From Chelativorans sp. (lineage in GTDB: Bacteria > Pseudomonadota > Alphaproteobacteria > Rhizobiales > Rhizobiaceae): a stretch of 64,000 bases of DNA. The translations under genes were made by a program, and so were the position numbers. Shown in pieces: positions 56,967 through 64,000 of this stretch (position 1 is its first letter; every line of letters begins with the position of its first letter). The stretch covers positions 159,874 to 223,873 of the forward strand of contig NZ_JAPSLH010000004.1 in assembly GCF_031180965.1 (NCBI RefSeq). Direction: 5' to 3'. The notes under the pieces were generated by a model that was not told the DNA's origin, ran no database searches, and worked only from the letters and a program-made list of their open reading frames with translations.

Positions 56967-58670
56967 ATGTCGCAACTCAATCCTTCTCGCGATGATTTCG
57001 CGAGCCTACTCGAAGAATCCTTGTCCGAGCGCGATGCGGTCGAAGGATCCGTCGTCAAGGGTACCGTTACCGCTATCGAAAAAGACATGGCCATCATCGA
57101 CGTCGGCCTCAAGGTCGAAGGCCGTGTCCCGCTCAAGGAGTTCGGCGCTAGGGCGAAGGACGGCCAGCTGAAGCCCGGCGACCAGGTCGAGGTCTATGTG
57201 GAGCGCATCGAGAATGCGCTGGGCGAGGCGATGCTTTCCCGCGAGAAGGCGCGCCGCGAGGAGAGCTGGGTCAAGCTCGAAGAGAAATTCAACAAGGGCG
57301 AGCGCGTCGAAGGCGTCATCTTCAACCAGGTCAAGGGCGGCTTCACCGTCGATCTGGACGGCGCCGTGGCCTTCCTGCCGCGCTCGCAGGTGGACATCCG
57401 GCCGATCCGCGACGTCACCCCGCTCATGCACACACCGCAGCCCTTCGAAATCCTCAAGATGGACAAGCGCCGCGGCAACATCGTCGTTTCCCGCCGTACC
57501 GTGCTCGAGGAGAGCCGGGCCGAGCAGCGCTCGGAGATCGTGCAGAACCTCGAAGAGGGCCAGGTGGTCGAGGGTGTCGTCAAGAACATCACCGACTACG
57601 GCGCATTCGTGGATCTGGGCGGTATCGACGGCCTGCTCCATGTCACCGACATGGCCTGGAGGCGCGTCAACCATCCGACCGAAATCCTCAATATCGGCCA
57701 GACGGTGAAGGTGCAGATCATCCGCATCAACCAGGAAACGCACCGCATCTCGCTGGGCATGAAGCAGCTCGAGGCCGACCCGTGGGAAGGCATCGGCGCC
57801 AAGTACCCGCTTGGGAAGAAGGTGCAGGGCCGCGTTACCAACATCACCGACTACGGCGCCTTCGTGGAGCTGGAGCCCGGCATCGAGGGCCTCATCCACG
57901 TCTCGGAGATGTCCTGGACCAAGAAGAACGTGCACCCCGGCAAAATTCTGTCCACGACGCAGGAAGTCGAGGTGGTGGTTCTGGAGGTGGATCCGGTCAA
58001 GCGCCGCATTTCGCTCGGTCTCAAGCAGACGCTGGAGAACCCGTGGGAGGCTTTTGCCCGCAACCACCCGGTCGGCAGCCAGGTCGAAGGCGAGGTCAAG
58101 AACAAGACCGAGTTCGGCCTGTTCATCGGCCTGGAAGGCGACGTGGACGGCATGGTCCACCTCTCCGATCTCGACTGGTCGCGTCCCGGCGAGCAGGTGA
58201 TCGAGGAGTACAACCGCGGCGACATGGTCAAGGCGCAGGTGCTCGACGTCGATGTCGAGAAGGAACGCATCTCGCTCGGCATCAAGCAGCTCGGCCGCGA
58301 TGCGGTGGGCGAGGCAGTCGCCTCCGGCGACCTGCGCAAAAATGCGGTGGTCACCTGCGAGGTCACGGCGATCAAGGACGGCGGCATCGAGGTCCGTCTC
58401 GTCGACCACGACCTCGACACCTTCATCAAGCGCTCCGACCTTTCACGCGACCGCGACGAGCAGCGCCCCGAGCGCTTCGCTGTCGGCCAGAAGGTTGATG
58501 CCCGGGTCATCCAGTTCGACAAGAAGACGCGCAAGCTGACCGTGTCCATCAAGGCGCTCGAGATTGCCGAGGAGAAGGAAGCGGTGGCCCAGTACGGCTC
58601 GACCGACTCCGGCGCCTCGCTCGGCGACATCCTGGGCGCCGCGCTCAAGAAGCAGGGCGGCAAGGAGTAA
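56967..58670 (+). CDS. rpsA: 30S ribosomal protein S1
   Basis: 567 residues with six S1 (OB-fold) domains; domains 3-6 carry clear NITDYGAFVDLGGIDGLLHVTDM-type repeats. It binds mRNA leaders and feeds them to the 30S subunit. MSQLNPSRDDFASLLEESLS is the alphaproteobacterial N terminus, so ATG 56967 (AGGAGATT upstream) is preferred over 56949. The 195-bp stretch before it contains several hairpins, and S1 controls its own translation in E. coli; similar control here is inferred. Confidence 0.98.
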   Translation: MSQLNPSRDDFASLLEESLSERDAVEGSVVKGTVTAIEKDMAIIDVGLKVEGRVPLKEFGARAKDGQLKPGDQVEVYVERIENALGEAMLSREKARREESWVKLEEKFNKGERVEGVIFNQVKGGFTVDLDGAVAFLPRSQVDIRPIRDVTPLMHTPQPFEILKMDKRRGNIVVSRRTVLEESRAEQRSEIVQNLEEGQVVEGVVKNITDYGAFVDLGGIDGLLHVTDMAWRRVNHPTEILNIGQTVKVQIIRINQETHRISLGMKQLEADPWEGIGAKYPLGKKVQGRVTNITDYGAFVELEPGIEGLIHVSEMSWTKKNVHPGKILSTTQEVEVVVLEVDPVKRRISLGLKQTLENPWEAFARNHPVGSQVEGEVKNKTEFGLFIGLEGDVDGMVHLSDLDWSRPGEQVIEEYNRGDMVKAQVLDVDVEKERISLGIKQLGRDAVGEAVASGDLRKNAVVTCEVTAIKDGGIEVRLVDHDLDTFIKRSDLSRDRDEQRPERFAVGQKVDARVIQFDKKTRKLTVSIKALEIAEEKEAVAQYGSTDSGASLGDILGAALKKQGGKE

Positions 58671-58696
58671 TCCTCCGCACCTGCGATCGACAGACG

Positions 58697-58735
58697 AAGC
58701 CCCGCGCGCCTCAAAAGCTCGCGGGGCTTTCTCAT
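58697..58735 (+). terminator. Rho-independent terminator of rpsA
   Basis: AAGCCCCGCG (58697-58706) pairs with CGCGGGGCTT (58720-58729), followed by TCTCATTT. Confidence 0.85.
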
Positions 58736-58820
58736 TTGGGCAAGACAGTTCCGGGCAGGATTGCGTCGTGCGCGGCGGAAGTAAGCTCAAGCGGAGGGAG
58801 ACCGCACCGGCTTCCACACC

Positions 58821-59384
58821 CTAACCCTCGTCGGAGCCCTGGGCTTCCCTCCGCGCCAGCTCGTTCTCGACCCCGACGATCAGCTTGCGCAGCAGGGCTG
58901 CAAGCATCTCGCGCTCTTTTGGCTCGAGAGCCTTCAGAAAGGAGGATTCGTTCGCCATGTCCGTGCGAAATGCCTCCTCGGCGCGCGCGACGCCGGCGTC
59001 AGTCAAAGCCACGAGCACGCTGCGCCCGTCATTCGGCGACTTCTCGCGCCGGATCAGCCCTGCCTTCTCCAGCCGGTCAAGCCTGTGGGTGAGACCGCCC
59101 GAAGATATCATCAGCGACGTGTAAAGTTCCGTCGGCGTCAGGCGGTAAGGCGGCCCGGAACGTCGTAGAGTCGCCATCACGTCGAATTCGCCGCGGTCCA
59201 GGCCGAAGGCGGCAAAGGTCGCCTCTATGCTGCCGCGCACCAAGTTCGACAGCCGGTAGGCTCGGCCGAGAATCGCCATCGGCTCGGTATCGAGATCTGG
59301 CAGTTCCCGCGCCCATTGCCGGCGCAGCCGGTCGACATGGTCCTCTACCGCCCATTCTTCTTTCGCTTCAGTTCCGCCCGCCAT
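58821..59384 (-). CDS. MarR-family transcriptional regulator
   Basis: 187 residues with a long N-terminal extension (about 35 residues) before the MarR fold. The HTH reads LTPTELYTSLMISSGGLTHRLDRLEKAGLI and the wing EKSPNDGRSVLVALTDAG. MarR dimers respond to phenolics, oxidants or drugs. Divergent from a cupin and VOC gene, with AAGATAT-type half-sites in between, so those genes are the probable targets. Confidence 0.93.
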   Translation of the reverse strand: MAGGTEAKEEWAVEDHVDRLRRQWARELPDLDTEPMAILGRAYRLSNLVRGSIEATFAAFGLDRGEFDVMATLRRSGPPYRLTPTELYTSLMISSGGLTHRLDRLEKAGLIRREKSPNDGRSVLVALTDAGVARAEEAFRTDMANESSFLKALEPKEREMLAALLRKLIVGVENELARREAQGSDEG

Positions 59385-59440
59385 GCTGCCCTCGGATGCC
59401 GATACGGGCGCAGAGCATACATGCTTCCAAAAGGCCGAGA

Positions 59441-59499
59441 AAGATATCTCGATTGGAAGATATATATCTTGACAAGAAGATAGTTTTATAGGATATCTT
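59441..59499. promoter_or_regulatory. Cluster of AAGATA/TATCTT half-sites between marR and the cupin gene
   Basis: AAGATATC at 59441-59448, perfect palindrome AAGATATATATCTT at 59457-59470, AAGATA at 59477-59482 and GATATCTT at 59492-59499. TTGACA at 59469-59474 overlaps the second and third sites and may be a -35. The pattern suggests cooperative MarR binding and control in both directions. Confidence 0.6.
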
Positions 59500-59538
59500 C
59501 CTGCGAAGACAATTCAGAGCGCGAAAGAGGTGGACCAA

Positions 59539-59874
59539 ATGTTCAGGATTCATCGCCATCAGGAGCCGCAGCCCGGCCAGAGCCGGACAGTCCGGTTCGA
59601 GGGACGGGAGCTCGGCGGCCCGGTGTCCTTCTTCCTGGTCGATGCCGAGCCGGGCCGCGGATCGGCCCTGCATGTGCATCCCTATTCAGAGACATGGGTC
59701 GTCAGGAAGGGTCAGGCCGAGTTCACCGTCGGCGACGACAAGACACGAGCCTTTCCGGAAGACATCGTCGTCGCGGCCGCCAATGTTCCGCACCGCTTCG
59801 TCAATGTGGGTGACGACAGACTAGAGCTTGTCTGCATCCATCCCAGCGATAGGATCGTGCAGGAGCCGGCTTGA
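59539..59874 (+). CDS. Cupin-domain protein
   Basis: 111 residues, a single cupin barrel: motif 1 LHVHPYSETWVVRKGQAEFTVG (His, His, Glu metal ligands) and motif 2 NVPHRFVNVGDD (His). Small cupins bind a metal and act as isomerases, dioxygenases or sensors; reaction unknown. ATG at 59539 with AGAGG upstream. First gene of the MarR-controlled unit with the VOC gene 34 bp downstream. Confidence 0.9.
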   Translation: MFRIHRHQEPQPGQSRTVRFEGRELGGPVSFFLVDAEPGRGSALHVHPYSETWVVRKGQAEFTVGDDKTRAFPEDIVVAAANVPHRFVNVGDDRLELVCIHPSDRIVQEPA

Positions 59875-59908
59875 AGCCAAAACCACGGAAACCGCAGAGG
59901 AGAACGCA

Positions 59909-60328
59909 ATGCCGAAGATGATCTTCGTGAACCTGCCGGTGAGGGATCTTGCCGTCTCCACCCGATTCTATGAGGCGATCGGGTGCAGAAAGAATGAGCA
60001 GTTCAGCGACCAGAACGCGGCCTCGATGGTGTGGTCCGACACGATCACGTTCCAGCTTCTGACGCGCGATTACTTTGCGACCTTCGCGACGAAGCCGATT
60101 GCCGATGCGCGGGAGACCGTCGGGATGCTGATCGCCCTTTCCTGCGACAGCCGCGAAGCGGTGGACACCATCACGGAGGCCGCGGCGGCTGCCGGCGGCA
60201 AAGCCGACATCCGCGAGCGTCAGGACATGGGCTTCATGTATCTGCGCACGTTCGAGGACCCCGACGGCCACACCTTCGAGCCGGCCTGGATGAATATGGA
60301 TGCGGCATCCGCGACGACGGGCGAATAG
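59909..60328 (+). CDS. VOC-superfamily (glyoxalase/dioxygenase fold) protein
   Basis: 139 residues with the paired beta-alpha-beta-beta-beta modules: MPKMIFVNLPVRDLAVSTRF at the start, SMVWSDTITFQLLTRDYFA, and the terminal FEDPDGHTFEPAWMN with a metal-ligand Glu. It could be a lactoylglutathione lyase-like or resistance protein; no substrate evident. The RBS GAGGAGAA is strong. Cotranscribed with the cupin gene. Confidence 0.9.
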   Translation: MPKMIFVNLPVRDLAVSTRFYEAIGCRKNEQFSDQNAASMVWSDTITFQLLTRDYFATFATKPIADARETVGMLIALSCDSREAVDTITEAAAAAGGKADIRERQDMGFMYLRTFEDPDGHTFEPAWMNMDAASATTGE

Positions 60329-60348
60329 TCCCGGAGCCGACCGGGATC

Positions 60349-61119
60349 ATGAGCGAGGCAGCCATTCCTGCCCTGGCCATCGATGCGGTGAGCGCCCTTG
60401 AGCGATCCTTCGGGAAGTCGCTCCTGGCTGCCTATCTGCATGGTTCGGCGGTAGCCGGCGGCCTGCGCCCAAACAGTGACGTGGACGTGCTGGCGGTCAT
60501 CGGCCGGCCGATTACGCATGCGGAGCGGGCGCAACTGGTTGCTGGACTGATGAAGATGTCCGGCGCGCCCGGCAGCGGCGACGGCTCGCGTCCACTGGAG
60601 CTGATCGTCTTCCTCCGCGCTGATCTCACGCCACCGTCCTATCCGGCGCGTAGCGAGTTCATTTATGGCGAATGGCTGCGCGACGCGTTCAAGGCGGGCG
60701 GTGTGCCCGAACCCGCAGGCGATCCGGAGATGACCCTGATCCTGGCGCAAGCGCGAAGGGAAGCCAGAACCCTGATCGGTCCCGATCCAGCGGAAATGCT
60801 GCCGGTCATCCCGCAAGCCCACATAGGCCGGGCGATCGGCGATTTGCTGCCTGCCCTGCTCGCCTCGCTCGACGGAGATGAGCGCAACGTCCTTCTGACC
60901 CTCGCGCGCATGTGGCGTACCCTCAGCACCGGGGAGTTCGTGCCCAAGGACGTCGCGGCGGAGTGGGCGGCGCCGCGGCTGCCTGAAGAAGCGGCCGGGT
61001 TGATCACTTGCGCCGGCAGGGAGTATCTCGGCGCGGTCAGCGTCGATTGGCAGGCACGCCGGGATGAAGTCCGCCGCGTGGCGGAAGACCTGCGCCAGCG
61101 CGTGCTCGCCATGCTGTGA
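60349..61119 (+). CDS. AadA-like aminoglycoside nucleotidyltransferase
   Basis: 256 residues. The nucleotidyltransferase core is LHGSAVAGGLRPNSDVDVLAV (GS-x-n-SDVD) and RPLELIVF supplies the catalytic Glu equivalent of AadA Glu87; a C-terminal helical ANT(3'')-like domain follows (LTLARMWRTLSTGEFVPKDVAAEWA). AadA enzymes adenylate streptomycin and spectinomycin. It is chromosomal, 20 bp after the VOC gene, with no integron signals, so it may be an intrinsic ancestral form. Drug activity is not proven. Confidence 0.88.
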   Translation: MSEAAIPALAIDAVSALERSFGKSLLAAYLHGSAVAGGLRPNSDVDVLAVIGRPITHAERAQLVAGLMKMSGAPGSGDGSRPLELIVFLRADLTPPSYPARSEFIYGEWLRDAFKAGGVPEPAGDPEMTLILAQARREARTLIGPDPAEMLPVIPQAHIGRAIGDLLPALLASLDGDERNVLLTLARMWRTLSTGEFVPKDVAAEWAAPRLPEEAAGLITCAGREYLGAVSVDWQARRDEVRRVAEDLRQRVLAML

Positions 61120-61245
61120 CGCCTTTCGCCGGCGACAGCCCCCAGGGCATCCGGCGAGATTTCATCCTGCCCCCGACTTCCGGCTTGACGAACATATATC
61201 CGTGCGGTTATGGATCGGACCGATAGCCGACGAGTTATGGGTCGA

Positions 61246-61569
61246 ATGCTCCAGCCCCACGATGTCCTGTTCAGAACCCTCGCCGATCCGACGCGGCGGG
61301 CCATTTTCGAGCGGTTGTGCCGCGAGGGAGACCAGACCGTCGGGGCGCTGACGGCAGCGGCCGGGGTCTCGCAGCCGGCCGTCTCCAAGCATCTTGGCGT
61401 CCTGAAGCGGGCCGGGCTTGTGCGCGACCGGCAACAGGGGCGGCAGACGCACTATAGCGCAGAGGTCGGCGCGCTAGCCCCGCTAGTCGACTGGACGAAG
61501 CAGATGGGCGGGTTTTGGCGAGACCGCTTCGACGACCTGGAGGACCTGCTCAAGAGGATGGACCAGTGA
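61246..61569 (+). CDS. ArsR-family helix-turn-helix regulator (second)
   Basis: 107 residues: FRTLADPTRRAIFERLCREG, recognition helix SQPAVSKHLGVLKRAGLV and wing GRQTHYSAEVGAL, ending LDDLLKRMDQ-like FDDLEDLLKRMDQ. No metal-binding Cys pair. Starts at 61210, 61237 and 61246 are possible; 61246 matches the length of the family partners of SRPBCC genes. ATCCGT-N6-ATGGAT near 61198-61215 may be an operator. Its stop overlaps the next start (GTGA). Confidence 0.92.
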   Translation: MLQPHDVLFRTLADPTRRAIFERLCREGDQTVGALTAAAGVSQPAVSKHLGVLKRAGLVRDRQQGRQTHYSAEVGALAPLVDWTKQMGGFWRDRFDDLEDLLKRMDQ

Positions 61570-61976
61570 CCGACATCGCCGCCGAAACGCTCACAATCAT
61601 CGTCGAGAGAGAAATCCCCCATCCGCCGGAGAAGATCTGGCGTGCGCTGACGCAGCCGCACCTGATGGAGGAGTGGTTCATGAAGAGCGACTTCAAGCCG
61701 GACGTGGGGTACCGCTTCAATGTGAGCGCCGACTGGGGCTCGGTCGACTGCGAGGTCCGGACAGCCGAGCCGAACAGGTCCCTGTCCTACACCTGGGACA
61801 CCAAGGACCTGACAAGCGTCGTCACCTGGACCCTCACCCCTACCGGCACGGGGACGCTGCTGCGCATGGAGCAATCAGGCTTCCGGCCGGACCAGCAGTC
61901 CTACTACCGGGGCGCCAAGGTCAAGTGGCCACAGTTCCTCGCCGCCCTGGAGCAGGTGGTCGCAAAGCTGGACTGA
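61566..61976 (+). CDS. SRPBCC/AHSA1-type protein (second)
   Basis: 136 residues from a GTG overlapping the arsR stop. VEREIPHPPEKIWRALTQPHLMEEWFMKSDF is the AHSA1-type SRPBCC entry; the end KWPQFLAALEQVVAKLD is the closing helix. Ligand and function unknown. The pair repeats the organisation at 2081-2880 but with little sequence in common, so it is a paralogous module, not a recent duplicate. Confidence 0.92.
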   Translation: MTDIAAETLTIIVEREIPHPPEKIWRALTQPHLMEEWFMKSDFKPDVGYRFNVSADWGSVDCEVRTAEPNRSLSYTWDTKDLTSVVTWTLTPTGTGTLLRMEQSGFRPDQQSYYRGAKVKWPQFLAALEQVVAKLD

Positions 61977-61999
61977 CCCCCAAGGCACAGGACAATGCC

Positions 62000-62239
62000 A
62001 TGAAGACCACGGAGGCGTCATTGAACTGGAGCAAGTGGATACGGCAGATCCATCGCTGGGTCTCGATCATCTTTGCGGCACTCGTCGCAGCCATCTTCAT
62101 CGCCCTGGGACTCGGGAAAGAACCTGCCGAATGGGTGTATTTCCTGCCGCTCCTCCCCCTCTTCCTGCTTCTGCTCACCGGGCTTTATCTCTTCGCGCTG
62201 CCTTATATGGCCGGGCGGCGCATGGGCGGAGGGACTTGA
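62000..62239 (+). CDS. Small two-helix membrane protein
   Basis: 79 residues. WIRQIHRWVSIIFAALVAAIFIALGLG and WVYFLPLLPLFLLLLTGLYLFALPYM are two membrane helices; RQIHRW resembles PepSY-associated membrane proteins. Starts 23 bp after the SRPBCC gene and its stop overlaps the next start (TGATG), so it belongs to the same operon. Function unknown. Confidence 0.75.
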   Translation: MKTTEASLNWSKWIRQIHRWVSIIFAALVAAIFIALGLGKEPAEWVYFLPLLPLFLLLLTGLYLFALPYMAGRRMGGGT

Positions 62240-62676
62240 TGAACGGCAAGAAGCCCGCTCCCGCGCCGGCCCCAGGCGAGCCTGTTCTCCTCACCGGCGG
62301 CAATCCGCAGATCCCCAAGGGCTACGGCGAGGAACCGGTGAAGGCCTATATCGCGGCCATGCCGGGCTGGAAGAGCGCCGTCGGGCGGCGCATAGACGAG
62401 ATCATCACGGGCACCGTCCCCGGCGTGAACAAGGCGGTGAAATGGAACTCGCCGCTTTACGGACTGGAGGGTCGGGGCTGGTTCCTCAGCCTTCATTGCT
62501 TCACCAAATACATCAAGGTGACGTTCTTTCGCGGCACGTCGCTCCATCCCGTCCCTCCCGGCAAATCCAAGCACAAGGATGTCCGGTACCTCGACATTTA
62601 CGAGGACCAGTTCGATGAAGCGCAGTTCGCCGACTGGGTGAAGCAGGCCAGCCAATTGCCAGGCGAGAAACTGTGA
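62239..62676 (+). CDS. DUF1801 (YdhG-like) protein
   Basis: 145 residues. VKAYIAAMPGWKSAVGRRIDEII, AVKWNSPLYGLEG and the WFLSLHCFTKYIKVTFFRG strand are typical of DUF1801/YdhG-like proteins, a small frataxin-like fold of unknown role. Member of the ArsR-SRPBCC operon. Translation coupled to the upstream membrane protein. Confidence 0.88.
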   Translation: MNGKKPAPAPAPGEPVLLTGGNPQIPKGYGEEPVKAYIAAMPGWKSAVGRRIDEIITGTVPGVNKAVKWNSPLYGLEGRGWFLSLHCFTKYIKVTFFRGTSLHPVPPGKSKHKDVRYLDIYEDQFDEAQFADWVKQASQLPGEKL

Positions 62677-62683
62677 GGCGACC

Positions 62684-63082
62684 ATGACGACGAGCGACGT
62701 GAAGAGTGCCTCCCAGCTGATCGACGCACGGATCAGGGAACTGGGCGACTGGCGCGGCGAGACGCTTGCGCGTATCCGGGCTCTCATCAAGGAGGCCGAT
62801 CCCGACGTCGTCGAGACCTGGAAGTGGCGAGGCGTTCCGGTCTGGGAGCACGCCGGCATCATCTGCACCGGCGAGACCTACAAGGACAAGGTGAAGGTGA
62901 CCTTCGCCAAGGGAGCCGCGCTGGAGGACCCTTCCGGCCTTTTCAATTCCAGCCTCGACGGCAATACACGCCGCGCCATCGACTTTCGTGAAGGCGATAC
63001 GGTCGATGCGGATCCGCTCAAGGCGCTCATTCGCGCCGCCGTCGCCCTCAACACGGCGAAGGCTCGCCCGCGGCGCGGCTGA
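62684..63082 (+). CDS. DUF1801 protein (second)
   Basis: 132 residues: LIDARIRELGDWRGETLARIRALI, VVETWKWRGVPVWEHAGIICTGETYKDKVKVTFAKGA. Same family as the preceding protein but a different subgroup, ending in a basic tail RPRRG. Seven bases separate the two genes. Function unknown; two DUF1801 proteins with an AHSA1 protein and ArsR recur together in other alphaproteobacteria. Confidence 0.9.
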   Translation: MTTSDVKSASQLIDARIRELGDWRGETLARIRALIKEADPDVVETWKWRGVPVWEHAGIICTGETYKDKVKVTFAKGAALEDPSGLFNSSLDGNTRRAIDFREGDTVDADPLKALIRAAVALNTAKARPRRG

Positions 63083-63199
63083 GGGCGGCGCGACCCGGTT
63101 CGCTGATCTGCTTCGCCGCAATCCAGCCCGGCCATTGCCTGCCCTTCCATAGGGTGAGATCATCACCGGGACATCAGGCCAAGGATCGCGAGGAAAGCG

Positions 63200-63562
63200 A
63201 TGAAGCAGAAGGTCACCGGCATCGGCGGCGTGTTCTTCCGGGCACGCGACCCGAAGGCGCTCGCCGCCTGGTATGAGGAGCATCTCGGCATCGACGACAT
63301 GGCCAAGAGCGTCTGGCGGCAGGAGGCGGGCGACACGATCTTCGGGCCCTTTGCCGAGACGACCAGCTATTTCGGCCGGCCTGAGCAGCAATGGATGATC
63401 AATTTTCGCGTCGACGACCTCGACGCGATGATCAGCCAGCTGAAAGGGTCGGGGATCACTGTGGAAACGCGCGCCGAATGGGATTCGGAGGTCGGCCGCT
63501 TCGCGCGCATTCACGATCCCGAGGGCAATCCGGTCGAGCTTTGGGAGCCTGCGCACAAATAG
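63200..63562 (+). CDS. VOC-superfamily protein (second)
   Basis: 120 residues: IGGVFFRARDPKALAAWYEEHLGID, WMINFRVDDLDAMISQLKGSG and the closing RFARIHDPEGNPVELWEPA with the metal Glu. Typical stand-alone glyoxalase-fold protein of unknown substrate. GAGGAAAG precedes the ATG. Converges on slyX with 4 bp between. Confidence 0.92.
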   Translation: MKQKVTGIGGVFFRARDPKALAAWYEEHLGIDDMAKSVWRQEAGDTIFGPFAETTSYFGRPEQQWMINFRVDDLDAMISQLKGSGITVETRAEWDSEVGRFARIHDPEGNPVELWEPAHK

Positions 63563-63566
63563 CAGC

Positions 63567-63770
63567 TCACCAGTGCGGCGGCCTGGTGACCGGGACCTCC
63601 GGCGCCGTCCGTTCCTCCAGTGCCAGGAAGCGTTCCGTCAGCAGGTCGAGCTTCTTCTGCACGCGCTCGATCAGCGCCCATTGCTCGGCGAGCTGGGCCG
63701 AAAGCTCCTCGATCGTCTTTTCCTGTTCGGCCGCAAGGGTTTCGAGTTTCACCAGCCGTTCCTCGTCCAT
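63567..63770 (-). CDS. slyX: SlyX-family protein
   Basis: 67 residues, a short coiled coil (RLVKLETLAAEQEKTIEELSAQLAEQWALIERVQKKLDLLTERFLALEER) ending in the SlyX signature RPPHW. Usually near fkpA or slyD in enterics; role unknown. Start MDEERLVKLE is typical of the family. Confidence 0.93.
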   Translation of the reverse strand: MDEERLVKLETLAAEQEKTIEELSAQLAEQWALIERVQKKLDLLTERFLALEERTAPEVPVTRPPHW

Positions 63771-63841
63771 GACCTGCCTCCGAGCCGCTTACCGCCGACA
63801 TGCGCGGCGCCTCCTATCCTAGGGCGGAGCGGGCGGAACGC

Positions 63842-63867
63842 CTACCCTTCCCCTCGAGGGATGGGTG
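63842..63867. repeat. Short palindrome related to 26305-26331
   Basis: CTACCCTTCCCCTCGAGGG followed by ATGGGTG. It shares the CTACCCT and GGGA core with the reverse complement of the hutI-hutH element. Probably a member of a short interspersed palindrome family; copy number unknown. Confidence 0.4.
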
Positions 63868-63929
63868 AAGGCGCGTTTCATCGCTGCCACGCCCGGCATT
63901 CGCCGTCTGGCCATTGAAGAAGGTGGGAA

Positions 63930-63988
63930 GCGGGGCGCGTGATCCGTGCCTCTCTGTTAGTTTATGTGGCGCGTCTCACGCGCCCCGC
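63930..63988. repeat. 13-bp perfect inverted repeat at the right window edge
   Basis: GCGGGGCGCGTGA (63930-63942) and TCACGCGCCCCGC (63976-63988) with 33 bp between. It may be a terminator stem, an operator or part of a repeat family. No gene is seen in 63771-64000. Confidence 0.5.
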
Positions 63989-64000
63989 CGGCCGCTGTCC

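Noticed and set aside
57006..58409. Open frame of about 467 codons on the minus strand opposite rpsA
   Set aside because: Antisense to the repetitive S1 domains; its repeated composition mirrors them. No RBS or motif.
60349..61119. Integron or transposon around the AadA-like gene
   Set aside because: No attC-like site, integrase, transposase or terminal repeats were seen nearby.

Overview
This 64 kb window is a high-GC, gene-dense, ordinary-looking chromosomal segment of an alphaproteobacterium of the order Hyphomicrobiales (Rhizobiales), most likely Phyllobacteriaceae (Mesorhizobium, Aquamicrobium or Chelativorans type). The evidence is the gene order (rpsT, dnaA, dnaN, recF, moeB-like; SRP RNA directly before dnaX-ybaB-recR; aroA-SDR-cmk-rpsA), a class II (CP4-like) EPSP synthase, a TIGR02300 protein, a Tad/Flp pilus cluster with an exact CtrA-type site, and tandem phnE genes. 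Species cannot be assigned from sequence alone. I see no insertion sequence, phage, CRISPR array or plasmid feature, and no clearly broken gene; the only truncated gene is the one cut by the left window edge.

Layout. 0-9.6 kb: a cut-off TAXI-type TRAP binding protein, a PEP mutase/isocitrate lyase homologue, dut, an ArsR-SRPBCC pair with palindromes over its start, prfC, a HIT protein, the 4.5S/SRP RNA, the dnaX-ybaB-recR operon and an MltB-type transglycosylase. 9.7-13.2 kb: a lipoprotein with three Kazal-like repeats, then a divergent Tad pilus locus (cpaA and Flp pilin one way; a CpaC-N-like protein and two TadE-like pseudopilins the other). 13.2-22.2 kb: deoB, mutM, an enoyl-CoA hydratase, rpsT, a 735-bp non-coding stretch with a consensus DnaA box, then dnaA, dnaN, recF and a MoeB/ThiF protein. 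22.2-31.8 kb: rpe and a complete histidine-utilisation locus (hutC-hutF divergent from hutI-hutH-hutG-hutU and a YjiH-type membrane protein) that converts histidine to glutamate and formate by the HutF/HutG route.

32-39 kb: a phosphonate locus (phnC-phnD-phnE1-phnE2, a DUF1045 2H-phosphoesterase, phnM, phnN) preceded by a three-half-site PHO box. The C-P lyase core genes phnGHIJKL are not in the window. 39-49.2 kb: nucleoside salvage (add, upp, an NCS1 permease, and on the other strand an ABC nucleoside importer followed by cdd, punA and deoA) with a retropepsin-like protease between. 49.3-53.8 kb: small accessory genes (PPOX-fold protein, CGNR zinc-finger regulator, sugar-nucleotide epimerase, CsbD, tRNA-Ala, TIGR02300). 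54-58.7 kb: aroA, an atypical SDR, cmk and rpsA. 58.8-63.8 kb: a MarR-cupin-VOC unit, an AadA-like nucleotidyltransferase, a second ArsR-SRPBCC operon with two DUF1801 proteins, a second VOC protein and SlyX.

Themes: replication and repair genes form the core. Around them are catabolic and salvage operons (histidine, phosphonates, nucleosides), whose products meet at ribose phosphates through DeoB, PhnN, DeoA, PunA and Rpe. The observations most worth a second look are the Gly100 class II EPSP synthase, the Kazal-repeat lipoprotein, the CtrA site in the pilus locus, an intrinsic terminator between phnD and phnE1, and a phn operon without its C-P lyase core. Calls are by reading of motifs; nothing was run against a database.
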